From: Petunia secreta
Lineage: Eukaryota; Streptophyta; Magnoliopsida; Solanales; Solanaceae
Assembly: GCA_029990175.1 (NCBI GenBank)
Contig: JARKIP010000033.1
Coordinates: 15,607,001-15,671,000, forward strand
Length of the DNA stretch: 64,000 nt
Reading direction: 5' to 3'
In this document: one piece after another, positions 1 to 10,830 of the stretch
Layout: each line of letters opens with the position of its first letter
Position numbering within the stretch: the first letter of the stretch is position 1
The notes under the pieces: generated by a model
Told to the model about the DNA's origin: nothing
The model's input: only the letters and a program-made list of their open reading frames with translations
Database searches by the model: none
Program-made: the position numbers and the translations under genes

Positions 1-834
1 TAAACTTATTATTGTCAGAAGTGATAATAATTGAGAGCTAGGTAGAAGTTTATAATATTAATGTCGTTCGGATTATGATTAAATATGTTAGTATGCCTTA
101 ATGCAAGATGTGAGTTCTGAATGATAAAATGTATGAGTAGATGTGTGAACTCAAAGTTAGACATGAGTCGTCTGAATTATCATATGCATGGTATTTTACT
201 TGTGAAAGACATACGCTCCATAGAAAAGGAGTCAATACGGTGATACGTGATTTATACCATGTATGCATATAATGACCTATAAGGGAGACACAAGTTTAAT
301 CTCTACTTCTTGTCGTTTGAAGCCCTAAAATTTTTGAGTAACTTTCTTTCTTTGTACCTCATGGCTTTGATCAGTTTCTCAAGATCCAATCTGGTGTTTG
401 TTATCTTAGGGTGTTGCCAAGAGATCATGGATGATTTGGTCTGACGGGACACTTCTAGAAAAACAAATTCAGATTGAGATTAAGAGATTCTTGAGATAAG
501 TAAGATCATTAATGAGTATTATCACATTAGTTGTATTCATTGGTCGACCCTTTATATATTGTCGATGAGATAAGAACATAATGAACGAACTCAAATTAAT
601 ACGAAGAGATTATGAGAGATGTGAATGTGATAAATGATCTAGGGTATTGCATACTGCAATATACTCCAAAGTTCCGTTATTTGAGATATTATATATTCCT
701 AATAGATGTATAACAACTAAGCTCTCGAACTATGCACTGGTCACACGGTCTAGACGTTATGTATAAAAGTTACAGAACAGGAATAAGTGTAGACCCACTA
801 TGTGTGAGTGGGAGAATAGGAATGGTAGCGACGA
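1..834. other. Unassigned non-coding DNA
   Basis: AT-rich sequence with no reading frame that I recognise and no clear repeat termini. A small frame across 732-956 runs into a poly-T tract and shows no domain. It may be old transposon debris, but nothing in it supports a specific family. Confidence 0.5.
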
Positions 835-894
835 GGGGCGGGGCGGGGCGGTTTGAGCCTGAAACCGCGAGTTGGTTAACCCGCCCCGCCCCGC
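835..894. repeat. GC-rich inverted repeat with G-run arm
   Basis: The left arm (835-851) is three runs of four G separated by single C, followed by C and GG. The right arm (880-894) is its complement, made of CCCC runs separated by G. A 28-bp spacer lies between them. The arms could form a hairpin, and the G runs fit a G-quadruplex pattern. A related C-rich motif follows at about 918-930, just before a poly-T tract. The surroundings are AT-rich, so this block stands out. It could be the terminal region of a small transposon, but I see no target duplication. Confidence 0.6.
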
Positions 895-1935
895 AGAAAA
901 CTTTTATCTGTTTAATACCCGCCCTGCCCCACTTTTTTTTTTTTAATTTTTTTTAATACCTTTTATCCTTTCAAAATCTACAACTCAAATTTTTTTGCAA
1001 TTGGGATGATAACATATCTAAAAATTATATGATTTATTTTTCTTGGAACAAGCAAATACTATTACTAAGTGCAACGTGCAGTTTTATTTACATCAATTAC
1101 TATAATTAACAAAGACCAATTAAATACCATAGTTAACCAAGATCCATTAGTGTTTGAAAAGTGTTTCAATAAAAAGTATGTTCTCGTCTTTCAACCATTT
1201 CGGACAAAAATCATAGAACCTCCACTATAATTTAAAAGTTGAAACTAGTTACTATCACATAGCATCTCCAGATCTCCTTGAAATTGTTAATCATATATTA
1301 TGTTAGAAAAGAGAGGTATGTTGCTCTATATGCATTCAACCCTATAAATAACGACATTCATTACTTAAATGGTGTAATGGTGTAAATCAAATTAAATCAC
1401 TTAAATGTATTTATAATTAATTTTTGTAATAAGTTCCTTGATAATAATCTTAAAAGATGGCAAAAACGATTTTACAACAGTTGAATAACAACACGGATAG
1501 TGGAAAATTTTGCACGCTATCAATATATTTTGCATATACTAAGTCATATCTACACTATAATGCAGTAATAGTAAGTCATATATAAACTATAATGCAGTAA
1601 TAATAATTCCACAAGAAGTATGCTATGCCCCAAAATTCAGCACTTCAACAATCCAACCTTGTTTTTGTAATCTGCTACTTCTATAGACAATTGAATCTTA
1701 AACAAACAGTAAATCAACTTAAGAAGACCATAATGCAGCAGCACAAGGATTTGCCCAACTTCAGACAAAGTGAAAATTAGTTTATGAAAGATGTACTCAT
1801 CGATAATCTAACCACTACAATTATTCAAGGATACTGAACTATTCCCTATTCCAAAAAAAAACCATTTTTCAGTTGGCCTACCAGTTGAGTTTGTACAACA
1901 GCTCAAGCATACAACTCTACTCCAACTGCACAATA
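895..1935. other. Unassigned AT-rich DNA
   Basis: No gene recognised. The right part (about 1640-1935) lies directly downstream, on the minus strand, of the remorin-like fragment. It could be leftover 3' flank of that gene, but this is a guess from position only. Confidence 0.4.
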
Positions 1936-2070
1936 CTAGCTTGTCAAAAAGCAAAGATATACAGAGCATTTAAAGTGATTTGTAGCTGTTGCTGCTGCCA
2001 GTTTGTCTTCAGCTTTGTGCCTCACAGCAGCTAACTTGTTCATTAGCTTGTCTAGTGCTTGTGCCCTCAT
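1936..2070 (-). pseudogene. Remorin C-terminal domain fragment
   Basis: The minus strand from ATG at 2068-2070 to a TAG at 1936-1938 encodes 44 residues. The first half, ALDKLMNKLAAVRHKAEDK, resembles the coiled-coil C-terminal region of plant remorins, which are plasma-membrane nanodomain proteins. After AATAT the similarity is lost, and the usual arginine/alanine-rich continuation and C-terminal anchor are absent. Just upstream on the minus strand a G/A homopolymer (about 2070-2085) shifts frame relative to an in-line VEGEK-like segment. The upstream part of the gene is replaced by LTR-like DNA from about 2126. It could be the end of an exon followed by an intron, but no other remorin exon is visible in the window. 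I read it as a truncated gene fragment. Confidence 0.45.
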
Positions 2071-2125
2071 TTTTTTCCCCCTCTACCGGCAAGGCAAAAT
2101 GTTTAGTTTGAAAAAGATCAAACAT

Positions 2126-2852
2126 GACACGACCCAGAATCCGGTTAGGCCGTGTGGACACCCGACATCCTCCCCTAGACCCATCGGACGAACCCTTACC
2201 AACAAAATTAGGAAAATAAATATAATAATTCATAAATAAGGACAAGACTAAAAAAAAATTACAGACATACTGATACCTCTAAGCTGTACAAAAGAAATTA
2301 CAGCTGACTACCCAACATACTAGGTTTAGGGCTATCCAGACAAGACATATAAGAGTACAAAAGAAGACAGATACCTCTTGAAGGGAGCAAAATGCAACTG
2401 AAATAATAACCAATAAACTGGTGGCCATCCGGAATAAAAGTTGGCTCACCCTGACAGCTGACGTCGTCTTCGCTCCTTCACAACGTGGCGAACTCTATCC
2501 TGGAGCGAACCTTCCGAAACGAAATAGATAGATAAGAAACAAAGAACAAACAAGGGTGAGTCAAAAGAACTCAATAAGTGGGCAGACTAGCCACCTCAAA
2601 GAATACGATAGCTAGCCAGAGAGAAAAAATATATAAACCAAATTTCTTATTTAAATTATAAAAAGGCAGAGCCAGATAACAACAGGAAACACGTAAGAAA
2701 CTTCTAAACTCAACCAAGGGTGCGTGCCAGAAACATATCAACAAATAAGAAATGCACATATAAGCAGGACAGTAGTCATGTATCGTAAGTCTGCACAATG
2801 GTATGAAATGAGATGAAATGATATGACCCTCAAATAAGATGAAATGATATGA
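2126..2852 (+). mobile_element. Truncated LTR-like fragment
   Basis: It starts near TGACACGACCCAGAATCC, the type of start common in Solanaceae gypsy LTRs, and runs as non-coding AT-rich sequence. Near its right side a short unit, gatgaaatgatatgaccctc, is repeated in tandem (about 2807-2860). No matching LTR end and no target duplication were found, so the fragment is incomplete. The family is inferred only from the first bases. Confidence 0.35.
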
Positions 2853-2942
2853 CCCTCAAGTTCAAGGGCAGAATGTGTAACGACCCTCAAATAGTCGTTA
2901 CGGGATCCGGGACCTCGATTTACATGTCGACAGTCCCAAAAG

Positions 2943-3330
2943 CTCCGTTAAGTCATTTATGACCCGTCTGTGAAATCTGAGTCGAAACGGAGTCCGTTTG
3001 ATAGGTTTTCGAGAAAAGGATCCGTTTATGAAATTCCGGAAAGGAATTTGGGGTTTCGATAGGTCGTTTTGAGTAAACGAACCCCGATGAAAAATCCGAG
3101 CGCACCGTTAGGTCCGTCTCGTCATTTATGATATGTAGCAACCTTCAAAATTGAAAACGGACCTCGTTTGATAGGACTTTTGATAAAGTCCCCGTTTCGG
3201 AAGTTTAAAAGAGTTAAAAGAGGTTTCCGAGCTCGATTTGAGCAAATGAGCTCCGATGAGAGATCCGAAAGTTCCGTTAGGTTCGTATAGTCATTTGTGA
3301 CTTGTAGCAACTTTCGGAATTGGATTCCGA
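2943..3330 (+). repeat. About 165-bp direct repeats inside solo LTR
   Basis: A core of the type ccgttaggtccg...gtcatttatgac...gtagcaac recurs near 2945, 3103 and 3271, spaced about 160-170 bp. Between the cores lie diverged copies of cgtttgatagg. It looks like a three-copy internal amplification of an LTR segment. Confidence 0.55.
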
Positions 3331-4770
3331 GGTCATTTGGTTAAATTTCGCTATTTTGGCGAAAGTCGAAAATTGAACCTTTGTCGTGGGACCCACTTTT
3401 TGAGTTCTGGAGGTCCGAATTGAGTTCCGTATTGACGAGCATGTCACCCAAGTATTTTATGGCTTGTGTGCAAAATTTGGGATCATTCCGAGCTTCGTAG
3501 GGTCCCGTTTTGCCCCTAAAACAGTAGAAAATCCTGTGCGACCTTTCTGTTCTGTTTTGGCGCAAACAGCCGGATAAAAGCTGATTTTTCGGCCAATCCG
3601 TAAGGAATTAGGAAAAACTCAAAACATTAAAGTTGTAGCCCTTTGAGTTGTGGTTCTAATGGCACATGTTTTAGGTCATTTGGACATTCCTATCAAGAGT
3701 TATGATTTTTTCAAAAGAAGCTGTCACAGAGGCAAAAAAACTGCTATAAAAAGGCCATTTCGGTTCATAACTTATAAAAATCATTTGGTGAGCTCTTGAG
3801 GCAATTTTTGGGTATTTCTTGAAGACCCAATCATACTTACACTTAAGGTAAGCCCTTTCAATCCATCTTTATGTTGATTAACACAAGAATCAAAGGGTTG
3901 ATTCTTGGAAATGGGTTAGAACCCTAGATTCTTAAGAATTGGGAAAAGACATCGAGCAAGGCTCGGATGTGGAATCTAAGTGTACTTTTGGACTCACGGG
4001 AGCGTGGGGAGTCCGAAAAAGTACATTTTGTAAATTTAGGGCTCGGCCCTACCCGGGGGCATTTTGGTAATTTTTATCCTAGGATGCCTATAGGCTTAAA
4101 TAGCTATAATTGAGCACTCATATGTGCTATATCTTGTCTTAATAGACCTAGTGGAGAGTCCTTCGCGGACAAGGCGAGCGGGAAAGGAGATTCTTCCCGG
4201 CATTTGAGCCCGAATTTCGAGGTAAGTGAGACTTGACCTCTATTGTGCTTGTGGACTCTTCCTTCATGCTAGTATGCTTCATGTACGCATATATATACCT
4301 AACAATGGTTAGGATTAATGATGTGAATTTCTTGCTATTATTGTTTGTTATAAATAGCGAGATTGTGACTCGACCGAGGTATGTGCCGGTCTAAACGCTA
4401 CGTCGAGGTAGCTTAAATTTATATCGTAGTAACGCTTGCTACGCCATGCTTAGATAGCAAGAACTTGGGACATGGCCGAGGATGTTGCCGGCATGTCATG
4501 ATAAATATCTTGCCGAGGATTTTGCCGGCTTTTGTATGATATTGGTACTTGATTTGTTCACGTGTCGGGTTGGGTAGTGCTGTCTATACGTAACCTTGGG
4601 TTGGACGACATGGGAGTAGGGATTGTACCCCCAAACTGTGGTCGGGTTAACCTTCGCCTTACGTTCAGCTAGCATAACCAACCTGGGTTACGGTGACTGT
4701 GAAATATTATCGTTATTAATATTTCTGTTATTGTTATTAATGTCGTGGATATTAATACTGTTAGAGGGAC

Positions 4771-4935
4771 ACTTGACAGGGGGTGTGGTGTCGCCTATAC
4801 TATGAGATGTGTCATACTTGACAGGGGGTGTGGTGTGGACACTTGATCTTTGAGATGTGACACACTTGACAGGGGGTGTGGTGTGGTCACTTGATTTATT
4901 GAGATACGACGCACTTGACAGGGGGTGTGGTGCGA
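4771..4935 (+). repeat. Short tandem repeats inside solo LTR
   Basis: The 19-base core acttgacagggggtgtggt begins at about 4771, 4815, 4864 and 4913, spaced 44-49 bp. The cores are nearly perfect while the linkers vary. Plausible roles are replication slippage or an LTR enhancer-like array; neither can be shown from sequence alone. Confidence 0.75.
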
Positions 4936-6651
4936 TCGTAGACAGATTTGAGATGAGCCAACGACTACGGGTCGTTGGTCTACTTATTCATGATTGTGAT
5001 AGTGACTTCGGGTCACGGTATATGGTTGATACTTAGTAGTGGTGTTGCTAGTCCATCGTAGGTCTAGGTTAGTCGGCACGGGAGTAGAGATTGGACCTCC
5101 AAACCGCCGCTGAGTTGACCTATGCCTTACGTTGGATGGGCATAATCCTTGAGACTTCTGGTTACTACTTGTGTGTATGGAATGTGTTACATCTATTTGT
5201 GATTTCACTACTTTATTGTATGATTACTATAGTATGTTGTTGCTTATGATGCATGTAGCGACTTGTCCCGCAAGGGTACCTTAGCGGGCCTGTCGGTGAT
5301 CTTACTGGGCTTCGGCTCATAACTTACTCTGCCACGTGCGCAGGTCCTTCATCCAGTCAGCAGCCCGGACGTTAGCGGTTCCCGTGGCTTCTGAGACTTT
5401 TGATTGAGGTGAGCCGACCACACAGACCGTGGTGGCATACCGTCGGAGTCACTTAGAGATAGGACTCAGATTTCTTTGATGTATATTCATACTTTATTGA
5501 GTCACTCTTAGAATGCTCCAATTGTTTTGTGGATATATTCTTTTGGACTTCACCCTTTTATATTTATATATCCATTTATGATCGTTTCACATTATTGTTC
5601 TTTTCCGCATCTTGTTTCATTGGTTCGCCTAGGCAAATGTTGTTTAGGTGCCATCACGAGCCCTTGGAAATTGGGTCGTGACAGAATGAAGGGAACGAGT
5701 ACACCCTGGTTCAATACCTCCGACAGATGATGGTGATAATAACAAAACTGGGATACAAGATAACCAGGTGGCAAAGGAGAGGAGCGACCTCCGGCCTGTC
5801 TAGCGGCGCCGCTGCTACCCGTCCTCTTCTCTTTATTTCTTTCACCAATTATTGAAACAAATTAGTAACAGAAACGATCCGTCTCTTGTGGTGGTGGCTT
5901 GTTTCGCCACTGCCTCTAGTAGTGTTTTGGCTGTTCCCCTTCCCGTACCCCCTCACTGATTTTTATCATAACCCCGTCCCCTGATTTTCGTTGATTTTGT
6001 GCGAGTGCACGTATATGTGCGTAGAATGTTTGTATTGTTGGTGGTGGACCACCGTTGGTGGTGGTGGTGACATGTAATAGTGTGTGGGTGAGATGAAAAA
6101 AGAAGGTTTGTTTTTACCCATCTTCTATAAGTGTGGATTGACAGTGTGTGTGCGCGTGAGAGAAAAAGAAATGGGTGAGTGTTCTGCTCGTATGTGACTG
6201 ATTTGTGTGTGAGTTTCTGGTATTTGTGTCGTACAAGAGAAAAAGGAGGTGGTTCTCATGGGGTATAGGGGAAAGACCAAGTGGTGTTGATGGAGATGGG
6301 AATTTTGTGAATGGTGGAGATTTAAAGAGGGTGAGAAGATGGGTGTAGGGAGTGTACTGGTTTTTTGGGAAGAAGTCAACCGAGGAGAGTGGGGTATGCT
6401 GATGAAGATGTATTCGTGTGTGCTGATTTTGTATGATGATGAAGATGTATTCGTGTGTGCTGATGTTGCATGCTGATGTTATAGCAAAAGTTTGCAAAAT
6501 GAGTTGTTGGTGATTGATTGAAATTAGAGAGAAAATTAGGAAAAGATTAAAGAGGGATTGGGGAGAGATTTGGGGAATAAGATCAATTAGGAAGATTGGA
6601 AAAATATAAAAGAAGATTTTGGGAGGGATTTTAGGGATTAAAGATTAATTA

Positions 6652-7043
6652 CTTTCTTTTGACCCTCCTCCCTCCTATGTTGTCTTTAGGTTAAAATCCC
6701 CTATCACTTAAAGCCACCTCGTGAGCCAAGGAGATCTTCTCTACAATAGTTAGTCCTTTAACAAAAGCGCCCCTGGGTACTTTCCAGCTTCTCGAGGGCT
6801 GCGACAAGGGTTCCAAACCTGTTCCATTCTTTTCGGCGGCATCCTTCCGCATTGGCGGCGAGTGGAGTGCCACAATCCCATTCATCATTTTTGATCTCCG
6901 CTGTCTCCTAATCTTCTTCTGACAGAGAGTCTGCCGGAGGAATGGAATGAGGGACAAAAAGGAGTGAAAAGCTATCAGCGCTTACCACGATTCTCTCAAA
7001 AAAAGGAAGGAGATGAATCTGCCTAAGTAAGGAGCCCCTCCGG
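6652..7043. other. 392-bp foreign segment inserted in LTR
   Basis: In the sister LTR (about 19350) taatta is followed directly by aggggatgtgaag. Here the same join is split by 392 bp of clearly more GC-balanced sequence. It lacks transposon ends and I see no target duplication, which fits capture of filler DNA at a break. An 88-residue minus-strand frame (6691-6957) has no domain I know. The composition recalls plant mitochondrial non-coding DNA, so a NUMT is one explanation, but that is inference; a fragment of an unrelated nuclear gene is also possible. Confidence 0.5.
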
Positions 7044-7640
7044 GGGGATGTGAAGATAATGAATTTATGAAAGAATATTGAATTGAATTTAGAAAATATT
7101 TTCTTTCAACATTCAAATTAATAAAAAAAAAATGAACTTGGACCACCTTTTGTCTAGATTCAAAGGAATTTGAAATAAAATAGAGAAAAGGGGGAAATGT
7201 AAGCGAACGTATTTAGACGAACCTTTGTCTAGGTCCGAGATAGGGAGTTTTAATAAAAGGGATAAAATATAAAGATATGTATATAGGAAATATATTTGGT
7301 CAGAGATTTGATCTATGTTCAAAGAAAAATATAATTAAATAGAAAAGGTAAATAAAGATAAATATGAACAAATAAAGAATTTTGGTAGAAATTGGAAAAA
7401 AAGAAAATTTATTAGTTTCGAATTTATATAAAATAATTGGAAGAAAATTACAACTAGTCCTTAACAGATGGATTTATCTAAACAGACTATCGTCTAGATT
7501 TATAGGAAAGTTTTCAAGATAAATGCTTTTTAAAAGAGAGATTTGCACATATTTAAATTCAGAAGGAACTCAAATACGACAAATTACGAAGTGGAAATGA
7601 ATTGGCTAATATTTAACTTAAAGGTGCTAATGAATAATAT

Positions 7641-7642
<2 letters not shown>

Positions 7643-7701
<59 letters not shown>

Positions 7702-7703
7702 CA

Positions 7704-7732
<29 letters not shown>
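7643..7732. repeat. (AT)n-(ATAC)n microsatellite
   Basis: A run of AT dinucleotides passes into a run of catacatac units. The sister LTR has only a short imperfect AT stretch at the same place (about 19955-19975), so the expansion arose after the two LTRs separated. Small frames here are only microsatellite translations. Confidence 0.9.
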
Positions 7733-7734
<2 letters not shown>

Positions 7735-8060
7735 TGTATAAAATGGGTGAACACATAGTAAAATGCACAAATAAAAGCAAATTGGTATACCAATTAAATT
7801 AATAAGTATAAATAGCCACATATAATTACTAAATGCTATAAATGTACTAAAACTGTACAAATAACCATATTTTGACAAATAGCCTAAATGATGTGAAGTT
7901 ACGTAATATAGTCACATTTAAGTATTAAATATATATAAGTAGAGGATAACACACGTAAATGCATGCTTTTTAATGCACATTTTGCATAAATAGTCAAATT
8001 ACACCTTCAAGTTAAATTATAGCCAATTTTAGAAAAAAAAGACAAAATTGGGTGTCAACA

Positions 8061-8078
8061 GCTGCCCCTCTTTGCCCT
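8061..8078 (-). other. Polypurine tract
   Basis: On the minus strand the sequence just before the LTR start TGTTGACACCC is GGCAAAGAGGGGCAGC, a purine-rich tract in the place where plus-strand DNA synthesis of an LTR retrotransposon is primed. This fixes the minus orientation of the element and marks 5684-8060 as its 3' LTR. Confidence 0.75.
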
Positions 8079-8417
8079 GGGATGATGAAAGAGTCTTCAG
8101 GAAAAGATAGTTGACGGAGTAGCCAATTTTGTAATGACTGGTAGGCAAAATGACTGAAAGGGGAAAATAAGAGTTTTGGGGTGTTTTGGCCGAACCTCGG
8201 TCTCTGAGTTGCCTACATATCTCGGGTTTTACGAGAATAAGGTCGTGTGTAGTTCTAGAATGGCATGTTTCCTGTGTGAGATATTTATGACGCACGATTT
8301 TTGATGTAAAGACTAAACTTTTCCAGGTATGTAAAGTTTAGGTTCGTGTATGTTTTGCCTTTTCAGCAGGGTGAATGAAGAATGAAGCAAAGGTATTATC
8401 GAAGATAAAATAACATC

Positions 8418-9060
8418 AATAGATCGAGCGCGGGAAAAGAGGCGTATAATCATCCTAGTTATGAACATATGGCACGCTACACACCCATAAAGAGGAGTTT
8501 ACACATACATAGTTTCCACTTCATCTCGATAAATGAGTAATCTTGCCTTCGCTATTGCCTTGACTGAACTGGGAAACATGAAGAGTGAGTTTTGTAAATA
8601 CTCATGATTTAAGCAGAGGGGCACGATTAAGCACGAAAAACACGCACGATTGACGCAGACAGGCTTGAATAGCCAAAGTATGTATTATTTGGGAGGAAAT
8701 GCGAAATGACATCCTAATTTGTAGTGAAATATTAGGCAGATTGCTTGTGGGAGCAGGAGACGACCGGCTTCGGGCGTGTCGGGGTTTGACAGAATAGGTA
8801 GTTTTCAAGTACAACAAGGGCATTGTCAAAACATGAGATAACATAGATCGAGTGTGGCGAAATAGGCTTGTAATCATCCTAGTTATAAAGATGTGGTTCA
8901 CGACACACCCATAAAGAGGCGTTTACATGGGCCTAGTTTTCACTATAACTCGATAGATGAGTCATCTTGGCTTCGACATTGTCTCGAATGAACTGAGGAA
9001 CATTGAGGAGTAAAGCACGACAAATACGCATGATTCAAACAGATAGGCACGAATAGGAAG
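8418..9060. repeat. Diverged direct duplication, about 424-bp period
   Basis: About 8418-8640 and 8842-9056 share a long colinear pattern: atagatcgag, ataatcatcctagttat, acacccataaagagg, gtttaca, catagtttt/cctagtttt, ctcgataaatgag, gaactg and a cacgat/cacgaa end. Both lie in the 3' non-coding region of the Tat/Ogre-like element. No coding potential is shared. Confidence 0.65.
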
Positions 9061-9719
9061 GAGTACGGAGCTGGTACGCCATCGGCGAGGAAAGATTAGT
9101 TAGATCACTGGTACGAGTATAAAATTGTAGCTTTGAGCGCTTTGAAACTCTAGAAAAATAGGCAGCTTACGGGTGTAGCAAAAGCATGGTCTGTGGCTGC
9201 ACAATTTGTAGTGATTTTGGGAGCGGGTATGAGAGCATGGCGCAGGGGTTCGTCAAGAGATCGGGGAGTCCTACTGCAAAATCAATGATAAATGCAAATT
9301 GGGATAAAAATAAAGATAAAGTAAATTTCCCTGTTGAGTTGAGCTCTCCTTTGTCTGATCCGCTTTCAGGTGCTCAGTGCTAAGGAATGCGTGCCTCTCC
9401 TCTAGGAGATATTTATTTGCTAAGTGCCTCTCGTCATGAGGTAATTGCTTTGTCGTGCTGAAATATTGTTGGATCATCTTGCCAGTGCGACGTCGGATTG
9501 TATATCCATTGCTTTTCGTCATTTAAATGTATGCTTGTCATGTCGGTCTAGATACTCCTTTTGTATTGAGTTGTGTATCTCTTCATATAGGGTTGCCTTT
9601 CATTCTTTCATTTTGGTTGCGCACCCTTTGTCATGCCATCCTTTCACCGAAATGTCTACCCTTCGTCACGTTGTCTTTTCATCAAGTTGTCTACCCTCCA
9701 GGCTGTCTTCCTATTACAA

Positions 9720-10830
9720 TGTCAAAAGTTGCATCGGGCTGTATACCCTCAGCAGTGTCAGTTTCGACATCGGGCTGTGTACCCTCCATCGATGCGTCGG
9801 ATTGTGTACCCTCCGCGAAATTAAAATGACAGAATCGACATTAGGCTGTGTACCCTCAGTCGACGCATCGGGCTGTGTACCCTCTGCTAATTTAAATGCC
9901 AAGATCGACATCGGGCTGTGTACCCTCAGTCAGCACATCGGGCTGTGTACCCTCAGTCGACACATCGGGCTCTACACCCTCCGCTAATTTAGATGACAAG
10001 ATCGACATCGGGTTGTGTACCCTCAGTCGACGAATCGGACTGTGTATCCTCTGCTTATTTAAATGACAAGATCGACATCGGGCTGTATACACTCAGTTGA
10101 CGCATCGGGCTGTGTACCCTCCGCTAATTTAAATGACAAGATCGACATCGGGCTGTGTACCCTCCGCTAATTTAAATGACAAGATCGGCATCGGGCTGTG
10201 TACCCTTAAGCGACGCATTGGGCAGTGTACCCTCTACTAATTTAAATGACAAGATCGACATCAGGTTGTGTACCCTCAGTCGACGCATCAAGCTGTATAC
10301 CCTCTACTAATTTAAAATAACAGAATCAACATCGGGCTGTGTACCCTCAGTCGACGCATCGGGCTCTATACCCTCCGCTAATTTAAATGACAAGATCGAC
10401 ATCGGGCTGTGTACCCTCCGCTAATTTAAATGACAAGATCGACATCGGACTGTGTACCCTCAGTCGACGCACTGGGCAGTGTACCCTCTGCTAGTTTAAA
10501 TGGCAAGATCGACATCAGGCTGTATACCCTCAGTCGACGCATCAGGCTGTGTACCCTCTGCTAATTTGAAATAACAGAATCGACATCGGGCTGTGTACCC
10601 TCAGTCGACGCACTGGGCTGTGTTCCCTCTGCTAATTTAAATGACAAAATCGACATCGGGTTGTGTACCCTCAGTCGACGCATCAGGCCGTGTACCCTCT
10701 GCTAAATTAAAATGACAGAATCGACATCAGGCTGTGTACCCTCAGTCGACGCATCGGGTTGTGTACCATCCGCTAATTTAAATGACAAGATCGACATCGG
10801 GCTGTGTACCCTCAGTCGGTGCATCAAAAG
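9720..10830. repeat. Satellite-like array of 70-bp and 43-bp units
   Basis: About 15 units. The full unit (70 bp) joins a 43-bp module (taatttaaatgacaagatcg then acatcgggctgtgtaccctc) to a 27-bp module (agtcgacgcatcgggctgtgtaccctc). At about 10126-10168 and 10380-10422 the 27-bp module is missing, leaving 43-bp units. Both modules end in gggctgtgtaccctc, so the unit itself arose by duplication. The array lies between ORF1 and the 3' LTR. Tandem repeats in 3' non-coding regions are established for Tat/Ogre retrotransposons and can seed satellite DNA. A 180-residue frame at 9445-9987 is only translated repeat. Confidence 0.92.

Larger units (their letters stand above)
2876..5683 (+). mobile_element. 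Solo LTR with 5-bp target duplication
   Basis: The 2808-bp insertion starts TGTAACGACC and ends GGTCGTGACA, so it has TG...CA ends with inverted terminal similarity. The 5 bases gaatg occur immediately before (2871-2875) and after (5684-5688). The uninterrupted host sequence is visible in the sister LTR at about 18402-18440, where caagttcaagggcagaatg runs straight on into aagggaatgagtac. There is no coding capacity and no internal retrotransposon domain, so it is most simply a solo LTR left by LTR-LTR recombination. The ends fit gypsy LTRs of Solanaceae (inferred chromovirus type). Orientation is uncertain; plus is assumed from the TGTAACGACC end. Confidence 0.8.
5684..8060 (-). repeat. Truncated 3' LTR of the Tat/Ogre-like element
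   Basis: This region aligns along its length with 18415-20303, the other LTR of the same element. Shared stretches include the gtgtgtgcgcgtgagaga region, the gaccaccttttgtctaga region and the terminal ttgggtgtcaaca at 8060. It differs by a 392-bp insertion at 6652-7043 and by an expanded AT/ATAC microsatellite at 7643-7732. The 19 bases at 2857-2875 are its continuation beyond the nested solo LTR. The outer 1.3 kb present in the other LTR (17079-18401) is missing. A proline-rich minus-strand frame at 6114-6497 lies wholly within the LTR and is not treated as a gene. Confidence 0.8.

Noticed and set aside
6114..6497. 127-residue minus-strand frame, proline/serine/histidine rich
   Set aside because: It lies inside an LTR, is low complexity and shows no domain.
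9445..9987. 180-residue plus-strand reading frame
   Set aside because: It is mostly the translation of the 70-bp repeat array; the repeating GLCTLS/GCVPS peptides follow the DNA repeat.
9700..10830. CRISPR-like array
   Set aside because: Units are direct tandem repeats without unique spacers, and the context is a plant retrotransposon.
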